Source: an uncultured Bacteroidales bacterium (lineage in GTDB: Bacteria > Bacteroidota > Bacteroidia > Bacteroidales > UBA932). From it: DNA of 64,000 bases. The stretch spans positions 1-64,000 of the forward strand of contig UQYV01000001.1 of NCBI GenBank assembly GCA_900545245.1, in the 5' to 3' direction. Both the position numbers and the translations under genes were made by a program. The stretch's first letter is position 1; every line of letters begins with the position of its first letter. This document shows positions 53,792 to 60,294 of the stretch, in pieces. The notes beneath the pieces were generated by a model. It was not told where the DNA came from, did no database searches, and was given only the letters and a program-made list of their open reading frames with translations.

Positions 53792-54742
53792 ATGACGACA
53801 TCAAAGCAAAGGCGCACCGGACATATATCTCTTCTTCTTTGTAATACTGTTTGGGGAGCGGCGGTTCCCGTTTCGAAATTTATTCTGCTTGGCGGGATTA
53901 TTTCTTCGACTGTGCTGGCTGACATCCGGGTTTTGTCGGGAACAATCCTGTTTTGGTTGGTTTCGCTTGCGATTCCTTCGGAGCGGGCGGCGAAAGTGGA
54001 TAAAAAGGATTATTGGAAACTTTTTCTTGCTGCTTTCTTCTCGACAGTTTTGGTGCAGCTTTTCTATATGAAGGGAATTTCACTTTCTTCACCTGTCGAG
54101 GCTTCCATCTGTATGGCTACCTTGCCGATTTGGACCGTGATTATGTCGGCTGTGCACCTGCACGAGAAAGTGAATGTGCGGAAAGTGGGCGGAATACTCT
54201 TGGGATTGTCCGGGGCTCTGCTGATTGCGCTTTGGGGCAGTTCTTTTGCTTCAGGACTGTCTGTTTCCTTTTCCGGTGCTGTGTTTTGCCTGCTCTCCCA
54301 GGTTTCATACGGCATCTACCTCGTCTTCTTCCAGGACATCATCAAGAAGTATTCTTCCATCACACTGATGAAATGGAAATATCTTTTCGGGGCCCTGATG
54401 CTTCTGCCGATTTCGACGCGTGAGTTCATCCTCACCCAATGGGGCGCGGTCCCTTCAACGGCTTGGTTTGCAATCGCTTTTGTCATATTCTTTTCCACCT
54501 TCTTCAGCTATTTCCTGGTGCCGTTCGGGCAGAAATATCTCCAGCCGACAACAGTGGCGATGTACAACTATCTCCAGCCCGTCACGGCATCACTCATCGC
54601 AATTGCCGCTTCCCAGGAGACCTTTGGGCCAGTGAAAGCCCTTGCTATGCTTCTTGTTTTTCTTGGAGTCTGGTTTGTCAGCACCTCCGGGCAGAGAAAA
54701 ACCGGCGTTGCCATTTTCTCGTTACGAAAGGATCGCAACTGA
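53792..54742 (+). CDS. EamA-family (DMT) transporter
   Basis: The 316-residue protein has ten hydrophobic helices arranged as two EamA repeats (about 12-145 and 158-295), typical of drug/metabolite transporters. Family patterns include 'LLLCNTVWGAAVPVSKFIL' and, in the second half, 'YNYLQPVTASLIAIAASQETFGPVKALAMLLVFLGVWFV', described here as the last three helices. The substrate is unknown. The final 12 residues ('GVAIFSLRKDRN') coincide with a DNA word shared with the palindrome at 47.8 kb, so the natural C-terminus may have been replaced. Confidence 0.88.
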   Translation: MTTSKQRRTGHISLLLCNTVWGAAVPVSKFILLGGIISSTVLADIRVLSGTILFWLVSLAIPSERAAKVDKKDYWKLFLAAFFSTVLVQLFYMKGISLSSPVEASICMATLPIWTVIMSAVHLHEKVNVRKVGGILLGLSGALLIALWGSSFASGLSVSFSGAVFCLLSQVSYGIYLVFFQDIIKKYSSITLMKWKYLFGALMLLPISTREFILTQWGAVPSTAWFAIAFVIFFSTFFSYFLVPFGQKYLQPTTVAMYNYLQPVTASLIAIAASQETFGPVKALAMLLVFLGVWFVSTSGQRKTGVAIFSLRKDRN

Positions 54743-54794
54743 AACGCTACCCCAGGCTCGTCGAACTATATTTTCGAAAACTTGTTCGGAACAA

Positions 54795-54885
54795 TTTCTT
54801 CGTCGCAAGGCGGCCGCTTATATTCACGAAGTCGCTCAGGATGCCGGATTGGAAGAGCGCAGTTCCTTGAACTCCATTATGTCCA
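54795..54885 (+). repeat. Dispersed island repeat, copy A
   Basis: Positions 54795-54844 match 58131-58180 (copy C) at 41 of 50 bases. The part from 54829 (AAGTCGCTCAGGATGCC) matches copy B at 55627 and, from CAGGATGCCGGATTG, copy D near 58815. Translated, it gives 'QFLRRKAAAYIHEVAQDAG', like the C-terminus of the XRE antitoxin at 57.6 kb. It may be a relic of that gene or a repeat that supplies gene ends. Confidence 0.7.
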
Positions 54886-54990
54886 GCATTGAGAATAGGA
54901 TGCCGTCCATCCCGAGAGTCCGTTTTGGGCGACATTAAGCAGTTTGCTCCGGATAGATTTTCCGTGATTTTTGACAGATTCTTTTCTCAT
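54877..54990 (-). pseudogene. Truncated AbiEii toxin (N-terminus only)
   Basis: The ATG at 54990 overlaps the stop of the AbiEi gene (ATGA), the classical toxin position. The first 22 codons read 'MRKESVKNHGKSIRSKLLNV', which is the usual start of AbiEii toxins. After about codon 22 (near 54922) the match ends and the frame stops after 37 codons. The nucleotidyltransferase domain is gone, replaced by dispersed repeat copy A. The toxin has been lost while its antitoxin remains. Confidence 0.72.
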
Positions 54991-55559
54991 AGCTTGACCT
55001 CCAGATATTTCTCAAGAGTCGTGTTTACTCTGAGGAGTTTTGCATAGTCCATAAGTTTCGAGATATTCCTTTCAGGCCGCTCAAGATAGTTGCTTATTAT
55101 CTCGGCACATACGTCAATCCCAATTTTGTTTCTGAATTTCACGGCATCACAGACACTCCTTTCTGCATCATATACATTGATGATATAGCCGTCAATAGTC
55201 GTCTTCATCACGCCGACATTGAGAATTCTGTCCGTGTAATGGTGGATTTCAATCTGCGGAAATGCAGGGATTGTCACTTTTCTACCTCTTGGGACCGCGA
55301 TATGGAATGCCTGTGGCATTGATGTGGTAAGTTTATGGATACTCCACGCTGACCATAGGCAAAGTATGCCTCCCTTTACTATTATATCAATGTCTATCAT
55401 ATTGCCGCTCAGCTGCTCTAACGTGGCGTAGATGCCACGGCGAATCTGAATCAATTCTCCCTGTTTTGCCTTGTCAAGCATCTTGTAATATTTGCCTCTC
55501 CCTTGTACTTTTTTTATGGTGGAGGATGATATGAATTGTTTAGTGTTACGCATATACAT
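54987..55559 (-). CDS. Orphan AbiEi-like type IV antitoxin/autoregulator
   Basis: The 190-residue protein belongs to the AbiEi antitoxin family. An N-terminal winged helix ('GKYYKMLDKAKQGELIQIRRGIYA') is followed by the antitoxin core ('LCLWSAWSIHKLTTSMPQAFHIAVPRG', 'YDAERSVCDAVKFRNKIG' and 'YAKLLRVNTTLEKYLEVKL'). An ATG two codons in (55553) is an alternative start. The downstream toxin is truncated, so it is an orphan. A minus-strand promoter -7 box (TATCTTTG, 55580-55573) lies inside a 15-bp imperfect inverted repeat, as expected for autorepression. It could still repress or neutralise a related toxin elsewhere. Confidence 0.88.
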   Translation of the reverse strand: MYMRNTKQFISSSTIKKVQGRGKYYKMLDKAKQGELIQIRRGIYATLEQLSGNMIDIDIIVKGGILCLWSAWSIHKLTTSMPQAFHIAVPRGRKVTIPAFPQIEIHHYTDRILNVGVMKTTIDGYIINVYDAERSVCDAVKFRNKIGIDVCAEIISNYLERPERNISKLMDYAKLLRVNTTLEKYLEVKL

Positions 55560-55570
55560 AAAATAATCTG

Positions 55571-55612
55571 TACAAAGATACTACAAATTTTATTAAGTGT
55601 AGTAGATTTGTA
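55571..55612. promoter_or_regulatory. Inverted-repeat operator overlapping the orphan AbiEi promoter
   Basis: TACAAAGATACTACA (55571-55585) and TGTAGTAGATTTGTA (55598-55612) are complementary at 13 of 15 positions with a 12-base spacer. The left arm contains the minus-strand -7 box TATCTTTG. AbiEi proteins are known to repress their own promoters by binding such repeats. Confidence 0.7.
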
Positions 55613-55623
55613 CAGAAAATATA

Positions 55624-55672
55624 ACAAAGTTACTCAAGACGCCAGTTTGAAAATCGCAGTCCATTGCCGCTA
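55624..55672 (+). repeat. Dispersed island repeat, copy B
   Basis: From 55627 the sequence AAGTTACTCAAGACGCC aligns with copies A and C, and the following AGTTTGAAAATCGCAGT aligns with copy A. It ends at the stop codon of the acidic-tail gene. Confidence 0.6.
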
Positions 55673-56077
55673 CAACTCGTCGTCGGGGTAGTAGTCGTAA
55701 TAGTCGGCCAGGTCGTCGAAGTCGATGTCGTTGCGGAGCTGTTCGAGTATGTCCTCGGGTGAGGCGTCGATGTGGATGGGTTTGCCGTTGTTATCGTAGA
55801 GTTTAGTGCCGGTGGCTTTGAAGGTAGCCGCTTCAGTGCCGCGTTGTCTTTCCCCTTCGGATGTACGGGGTTTGTCGGGCAGGCGGTATTCAATCGCGCC
55901 GTTAGTGTAGTCGATGTGGCTTATTTCAGAAATGTCCCTGCTGGGGTCGTAGCCGATGAAAGACTCGATTCCTTTTTTCTTCGGCGTCGGTGCGCTTTCT
56001 TTCGGTGTGTAGGTCACTATCCAAATCGTTGCTTCCTTTTTTGTGGGCTTTCGCCCTTTGGCAGGCCTTCCGTTCAT
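55670..56077 (-). CDS. Small protein with basic N-terminus and strongly acidic C-terminus
   Basis: I do not recognise this 135-residue protein. The first 14 residues are basic (NGRPAKGRKPTKKE); a central part reads 'SFIGYDPSRDISEISHIDYTNG'; the last 40 residues are acidic, ending 'DIDFDDLADYYDYYPDDEL'. There is no signal peptide or membrane helix. It starts 16 bases after the DNA-glycosylase stop, so it is probably the third gene of that operon. The natural-looking composition across its length supports real coding. The acidic tail could mimic DNA or act as a docking region; that is only a suggestion. Confidence 0.65.
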   Translation of the reverse strand: MNGRPAKGRKPTKKEATIWIVTYTPKESAPTPKKKGIESFIGYDPSRDISEISHIDYTNGAIEYRLPDKPRTSEGERQRGTEAATFKATGTKLYDNNGKPIHIDASPEDILEQLRNDIDFDDLADYYDYYPDDEL

Positions 56078-56093
56078 ACAAGAAAAGTTTGTG

Positions 56094-56609
56094 TCAAATC
56101 AAAATATCCTTCCATCTGTTCACCAAGTCATCAAAAGTCAGTCCCGTGCAGAGGATGGCCGGGCTTGTGCTTGGGCATGCGCAGGTGTGCAGATGTCCTA
56201 CTATGTTTATCGTGTCGGGATGCTTTTTCAAGTATTGCGCGTAAGACTTGGCTGCCTTTTTCCCGTTGAACACAATTGTTGATATTGTCGGGTTCTTTCT
56301 GATAAATCCGACTATGTCATTGAACTCTCCGCCACGGATATTCCCGTCGCTGCTGCCAGCACGTTCTGCTGCGGCGTAAACATCCCAGAGGGCAATATGA
56401 CTTTGCGCAAGCATCTCCTTTTTTGCCGGGTAGCTTAGCGGCACAGGAGAGCCTGTTATTGTCGCTATGATTCTCCAGAAAAAGTTCTTGTGATTTGCAT
56501 AATACTCTTGGCTTTCGATGGAAATATCGCCAGGAAGGGAACCGAGTATCAGGATCTTCGGTTCATTGCATACTAGAGGCTCCAGGCCCTGTTTAGAGTT
56601 TGTTGTCAT
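56094..56609 (-). CDS. Uracil/hypoxanthine-DNA glycosylase (DNA-deoxyinosine glycosylase type)
   Basis: The 171-residue protein has the uracil-DNA-glycosylase fold of the family-6, hypoxanthine-DNA type. The motifs are 'ILILGSLPGDISIESQEYYANH', shown here in two parts as 'ILILGSLPGD' and 'QEYYANHKNFFW', then 'IALWDVYAAAERAGSSDGNI', and a final 'NIVGHLHTCACPSTSPA' in the position of the DNA-intercalation loop. It removes deaminated bases from DNA. The ATG at 56609 overlaps the end of the HARE-HTH-like gene by 17 bases, so the two are translationally coupled; the longer frame to 56654 is unlikely. Confidence 0.87.
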   Translation of the reverse strand: MTTNSKQGLEPLVCNEPKILILGSLPGDISIESQEYYANHKNFFWRIIATITGSPVPLSYPAKKEMLAQSHIALWDVYAAAERAGSSDGNIRGGEFNDIVGFIRKNPTISTIVFNGKKAAKSYAQYLKKHPDTINIVGHLHTCACPSTSPAILCTGLTFDDLVNRWKDILI

Positions 56610-57354
56610 TTGAAATGCTGATTTTAATTGGTGAAACACTCCTATCAATGTCAAATAGGAGAGGATAGTTCTTTACTCTTGCGGAAATCTGACTCGCCGG
56701 CACCGGTTTACCGTCCTTTCGGGCGTATAATCCCTGCCTGTTTATGAGTTTCGCGATTTCGGTAAATGTGAGTGCCGTCGATGCTTCTCGCAGCACTTTC
56801 TCAATAGCTTCGTGCAGTTTCATATCATTTTTTGTTTTTGTTTGTTCACTATTTCCGGAGTCGCATTCGTCGACCACCGGCCTTTCAATGTCATATTCCG
56901 GATTATCTTCCGCCCATCCGATGTTCAGCAGATCAACCAGCCGGCATCCTACTTTAGCCTTTTCAAGCCTCGCCTTTTTCAGCGCCTTTTCGAAGCGGAG
57001 CTTTTCATCCTCGGCAATGTCACCGGATTTCAGCTCGTATTCATCCCGCAGCCGATCTTCATCCCTGACAGCATAGAAAAAATCCGTCGCAGCTGCCAGA
57101 AGTGCCATATACTCGTGATCCGGAGACAGCATCGGAAGCGTCCCTTTCGTGCAATATTCAACATTCAAGTCAAAATCCGCATAGAATCGGAACGCCGAAT
57201 AAAATGACATATACTCTTTTCCGTTGAGTATTGTGTATAACTGTGTTGGCGTAATATTCTTATGCATAGCATATTCGTTCAGGCCTTTGTATTGCTGCCT
57301 AATGATTTTCTTTATGTTTTCGGCAACTTCGGATGGAGTATGTGTTCTTTTCAT
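56593..57354 (-). CDS. HTH protein with C-terminal HARE-HTH-like winged helix
   Basis: The 253-residue protein has an N-terminal helix-turn-helix-like part ('IIRQQYKGLNEYAMHKNITPTQLYTILNG'), a charged helical middle (about 90-175) and a C-terminal winged helix (about 178-245). The last part reads 'MKLHEAIEKVLREASTALTFTEIAKLINRQGLYARKDGKPVPASQI', described here as the typical HARE-HTH pattern of 'A...VL...A.TF.EIA..I..QGLY'. HARE-HTH domains occur in RNA polymerase delta, ASXL and restriction or DNA-modification proteins and are thought to read modified or damaged DNA. It heads a three-gene operon with the glycosylase. Its own promoter places the transcript start about 10 bases before the ATG. 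Confidence 0.75.
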   Translation of the reverse strand: MKRTHTPSEVAENIKKIIRQQYKGLNEYAMHKNITPTQLYTILNGKEYMSFYSAFRFYADFDLNVEYCTKGTLPMLSPDHEYMALLAAATDFFYAVRDEDRLRDEYELKSGDIAEDEKLRFEKALKKARLEKAKVGCRLVDLLNIGWAEDNPEYDIERPVVDECDSGNSEQTKTKNDMKLHEAIEKVLREASTALTFTEIAKLINRQGLYARKDGKPVPASQISARVKNYPLLFDIDRSVSPIKISISNDNKL

Positions 57355-57370
57355 ATCTTTTATTTTTCTG

Positions 57371-57401
57371 CAAATATATATATGCTTTATTTAATATCAA
57401 A
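57371..57401 (-). promoter_or_regulatory. Promoter of the HARE-HTH/glycosylase operon
   Basis: On the minus strand TTTG (57401-57398), a 19-bp spacer and TATATTTG (57378-57371) form an ideal promoter. The start codon at 57354 would be only about 10 bases into the transcript. Confidence 0.75.
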
Positions 57402-57609
57402 TAAAACTTAATAAAAATATATATTCATTTATCTTTTTTAGTGTAACGTGATACTCTAATCTCATAATTAGTATAGAGTCTTGGGGTGGAGAATATGAGT
57501 CGTGATATAATTGTTGCGAAAATAACGGCAACGATGGGATAGTCATAAATGTGTTGCCGGTAGAGAAATCGTATGGAAAGATTTGGATATTCCGAAGTTT
57601 TTGTGCAAT

Positions 57610-57633
57610 TTTGTCAATAAATCAGTTGACAAA
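57610..57633. promoter_or_regulatory. Inverted repeat at the XRE antitoxin start, likely operator
   Basis: TTTGTCAA (57610-57617) and TTGACAAA (57626-57633) form a perfect 8-bp inverted repeat with an 8-base spacer that ends on the A of the start codon. It suits autoregulation by the XRE-type product. Confidence 0.6.
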
Positions 57634-58184
57634 TGAATGTCGGGAAATACATATTGACACTCGCGGCAAAAGAAGGATATTCGCAGTCGGATGTGGCGCG
57701 GCGGACGGGTATATCACGGCAAATGCTGAGCTATATAATTGCCGGTGAACGGAAACTGACGCTGCCTCAGGCCCTTAAGATTGAGTCCTTGTTCTCGCTG
57801 AAGACCGGGACGCTTATTCTAATGCAGGATGAAGATTATATTAAAAAATATCAGATTACTCTTCGCCATTCCCTGTGTATGAAACTTATCGAAGTAAATG
57901 CGTTTTGGTCATACGACAATGCCGCCGAAGACGATATCTCTGATGAGGACATCATCGAAAAGACATTACTGCTGCTTGATATGGACGACATTTCCCGCCT
58001 TTTTGAATTATACTCTCGGAAATTTGTCCGAAAAGTTTGGGAAAGCCGACTGGCATCTCAAGGCGAGTATCTCCATTCCCTCAATATGATGATTGCCCAG
58101 TATTATTTTAACATTCAGTCTCCAGAGCAGTTTCTTCGTCGCAGGGAAGCCGCTCATATTCATAAAGTTACTCAAGATGCGTAA
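57633..58184 (+). CDS. XRE-family antitoxin/regulator of an AbiEii pair
   Basis: The 183-residue protein begins with a helix-turn-helix of the XRE type (about 4-60, 'GYSQSDVARRTGISRQMLSYIIAGERKLTLPQA', described as helices 2-4). A helical domain of about 110 residues follows. It overlaps the next gene, a nucleotidyltransferase toxin, by eight bases, the usual antitoxin-toxin arrangement. The last 18 residues ('QFLRRREAAHIHKVTQDA') are encoded by dispersed repeat copy C, so the C-terminus may be a recent acquisition or the source of the repeat. An inverted repeat directly before the ATG is the probable operator. Confidence 0.85.
   Translation: MNVGKYILTLAAKEGYSQSDVARRTGISRQMLSYIIAGERKLTLPQALKIESLFSLKTGTLILMQDEDYIKKYQITLRHSLCMKLIEVNAFWSYDNAAEDDISDEDIIEKTLLLLDMDDISRLFELYSRKFVRKVWESRLASQGEYLHSLNMMIAQYYFNIQSPEQFLRRREAAHIHKVTQDA
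58131..58180 (+). repeat. Dispersed island repeat, copy C (within the antitoxin 3' end)
   Basis: The 50 bases match copy A at 41 positions. The copy crosses into the first bases of the toxin gene. Confidence 0.7.
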
Positions 58185-58830
58185 GGGACTTACTACAAAA
58201 ATCGAGGAAATCATAGACGACATTTCCGGACTGAACTGCATAGGCGGTTATGTGCTTTGTGGAGGCACGGCTTTGGCAATGCAGCTGGGGCATCGTCAGA
58301 GCGAGGACCTTGACTTTATGGCTTGGCGAAAATCAAAGGATGAAAAACCTGAGGTTGATTGGCCTGACATTTATCGTGAAGTTGAAGAAAAAGTCGGACA
58401 CATTGACAATATGGACATTCTTGGCTTCGATCAGGTCATATTTCTTGTGAAAGGTGTAAAACTGTCGTTCTATGTCAGTGATAAGTATGCACCGCCGATG
58501 ACGGTCTTGCCATATCTTGGGAACATCCGCATAGCTTCAATGGATGCAATACTTGCGATGAAGCTTGAAGTTATGCTCAGGCGAATGAAATTCCGGGACT
58601 ATTATGATGTTTACTGCATTGTTCGCAGTGGCTTGGACATCGCTGCGGGAATTGACACTGCAATAAAGTATTCGCAATTTCGTCTGAAAAGAAAGAATGT
58701 CGTGGCAATGCTCCTGTCCGGCAGCTTTCACGAAGACTCAAATTTCAGGCAACTTGCTCCGATTTACGATGTCACAGAGCCGCAGATGCGTGAATACCTT
58801 CTTCGCAAGCTACAAGATGCCGGATTGTAG
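58177..58830 (+). CDS. AbiEii/AbiGii-family nucleotidyltransferase toxin (XRE-linked)
   Basis: The 217-residue protein carries the AbiEii-type nucleotidyltransferase signature 'YVLCGGTALAMQLGHRQSEDLDFM', shown in its two halves as 'GGTALAMQLGHR' and 'SEDLDFM', with both catalytic aspartate/glutamate positions. It also has 'IASMDAILAMKLEVMLRRMKFRDYYDVY', the conserved 'KFRDYYD' block. It is a second, unrelated-looking pair to that at 52.3 kb because its antitoxin is XRE-type, not AbiEi-type. The ATG at 58177 overlaps the antitoxin end; the frame open from 58093 is a shadow. The stop lies within repeat copy D. Confidence 0.88.
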   Translation: MRKGLTTKIEEIIDDISGLNCIGGYVLCGGTALAMQLGHRQSEDLDFMAWRKSKDEKPEVDWPDIYREVEEKVGHIDNMDILGFDQVIFLVKGVKLSFYVSDKYAPPMTVLPYLGNIRIASMDAILAMKLEVMLRRMKFRDYYDVYCIVRSGLDIAAGIDTAIKYSQFRLKRKNVVAMLLSGSFHEDSNFRQLAPIYDVTEPQMREYLLRKLQDAGL

Positions 58831-58845
58831 GATTGCGCTAAATTG
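58801..58845 (+). repeat. Dispersed island repeat, copy D (partial)
   Basis: CTTCGCAAG, then CAAGATGCCGGATTG and GATTGCGC align to copy A with a deletion between the first two words. The toxin stop codon (58828-58830) lies within it. Confidence 0.45.
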
Positions 58846-59019
58846 TAGTGCCGTAGTCTGTCCGCTTCAATTTGGGAATTTTTGTATAGAAAGGGGCAAA
58901 AAAGTTGAGTTGATATATGTGGCTTCGGCGCGAATGTTGAATATATGCGGACGCTGCAAACGGTTGCTTATTCTGTTTCCGTGTGTGGCGGAAAATAGTA
59001 TAAATTAGGTTCAGCATAT

Positions 59020-60294
59020 ATGAGTACGAATGAAATCAACAGTCAGGCGTTGGAATATCATGCCTCGTTCCCTGCGGGAAAATTTGAGGTAAAGCCAACA
59101 AAACCACTTGAAAACCAGCACGATCTGTCTCTTGCATATACACCTGGAGTAGCCACTCCGTGCCTTGAGATACAAGCCGACGCCCACAAGGCGTACGACT
59201 ACACAGGCAAGGGGAATCTCGTTGCCGTAATCACGAACGGGACGGCAGTGCTCGGACTTGGGAACATCGGCGCTCTTGCCGGGAAGCCCGTGATGGAAGG
59301 CAAAGCTGTGCTGTTCAAGAAGCTGTCCGGTGTGGATGCGATTGACATCGAGGTGAACACGACCGACGTGGACGAGTTCTGCCGGACGGTAAGGAACATA
59401 GCACCGACTTTCGGCGGAATCAACCTTGAGGATATCAAGGCTCCGGAGTGCTTCGAGATAGAGAGGCGACTCAAGGAGGAGGTCGATATCCCGCTTATGC
59501 ACGACGATCAGCACGGAACGGCCATCATCAGCGCCGCGGCTCTTCTGAACGCGCTTGAGATTGCCGGGAAGAAGATAGAGGATGTGCGGCTTGTCGTGAA
59601 CGGCGCAGGGGCGGCTGCCATTGCTTGCACGAAGATGTATGTGAGTCTCGGGCTGCGAAAGGAAAACATCGTGATGTGCGACAGTAAGGGCGTTGTCCGT
59701 GCGGACAGGACGGACTTGAACGAATACAAACGCGAATTTGCAACTGCCAGGGATCTGCATTGTCTTGCCGAGGCGATGGCGGACGCGGATGCGTTCGTGG
59801 GATTCTCTAAGGCTGGCACCGTGAGTCGGGAAATGGTGAAGTCAATGGCTGAGCATCCTGTTATCATCGCGATGGCGAACCCCGTTCCGGAAATCGGCTA
59901 CTATGAGGCAAAGGAAGCACGCCCGGATGCAATCATGGCAACAGGCCGTTCCGACTATCCTAACCAGGTAAACAACGTGAGCGGCTTTCCGTACATCTTC
60001 CGCGGTGCCCTCGATACTCATTCAACGGCCATCAACGAGGTCATGAAGCACGCTGCCGTGAAGGCCATCGCCGAACTTGCAAAGGAGCCTGTTCCGGAGA
60101 TAGTCTTGAAGGAGGCTGGCGCGGAGCAGCTGCATTTCGGTCCGGACTACATCATCCCGATAGCTCTCGACCCGCGCCTTCTTGATCGCGTCTCCATCGC
60201 CGTTGCAAAGGCCGCGATGGAATCCGGTGTGGCACAGACCCCAATCACCGATTGGGATGCCTACAAGTCCTATCTCCGTCGTCGCAGGAAATAG
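59020..60294 (+). CDS. NAD(P)-dependent malic enzyme, short form
   Basis: The 424-residue protein decarboxylates malate to pyruvate. It has 'HDLSLAYTPGVATPCLEI', 'VITNGTAVLGLGNIGALAGKPVMEGK', shown as its NGTAVLGLGNIG core, 'DIPLMHDDQHGTAII' for metal binding, and the nucleotide-binding 'VVNGAGAAAIA'. The later 'MANPVPEI' and 'SDYPNQVNNVSGFPYIFRGALD' are also family blocks. Most malic enzymes I know from Bacteroidota carry an extra C-terminal phosphotransacetylase-like domain (about 760 residues); this one ends after the catalytic part with 'LRRRRK'. It marks the return to core genes after the accessory island. Its stop directly abuts the stop of the convergent permease gene. Confidence 0.93.
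   Translation: MSTNEINSQALEYHASFPAGKFEVKPTKPLENQHDLSLAYTPGVATPCLEIQADAHKAYDYTGKGNLVAVITNGTAVLGLGNIGALAGKPVMEGKAVLFKKLSGVDAIDIEVNTTDVDEFCRTVRNIAPTFGGINLEDIKAPECFEIERRLKEEVDIPLMHDDQHGTAIISAAALLNALEIAGKKIEDVRLVVNGAGAAAIACTKMYVSLGLRKENIVMCDSKGVVRADRTDLNEYKREFATARDLHCLAEAMADADAFVGFSKAGTVSREMVKSMAEHPVIIAMANPVPEIGYYEAKEARPDAIMATGRSDYPNQVNNVSGFPYIFRGALDTHSTAINEVMKHAAVKAIAELAKEPVPEIVLKEAGAEQLHFGPDYIIPIALDPRLLDRVSIAVAKAAMESGVAQTPITDWDAYKSYLRRRRK

Noticed and set aside
54439..54938. Plus-strand frames across the EamA end and repeat copy A
   Set aside because: They combine out-of-frame EamA sequence with the repeat and have no start signals.
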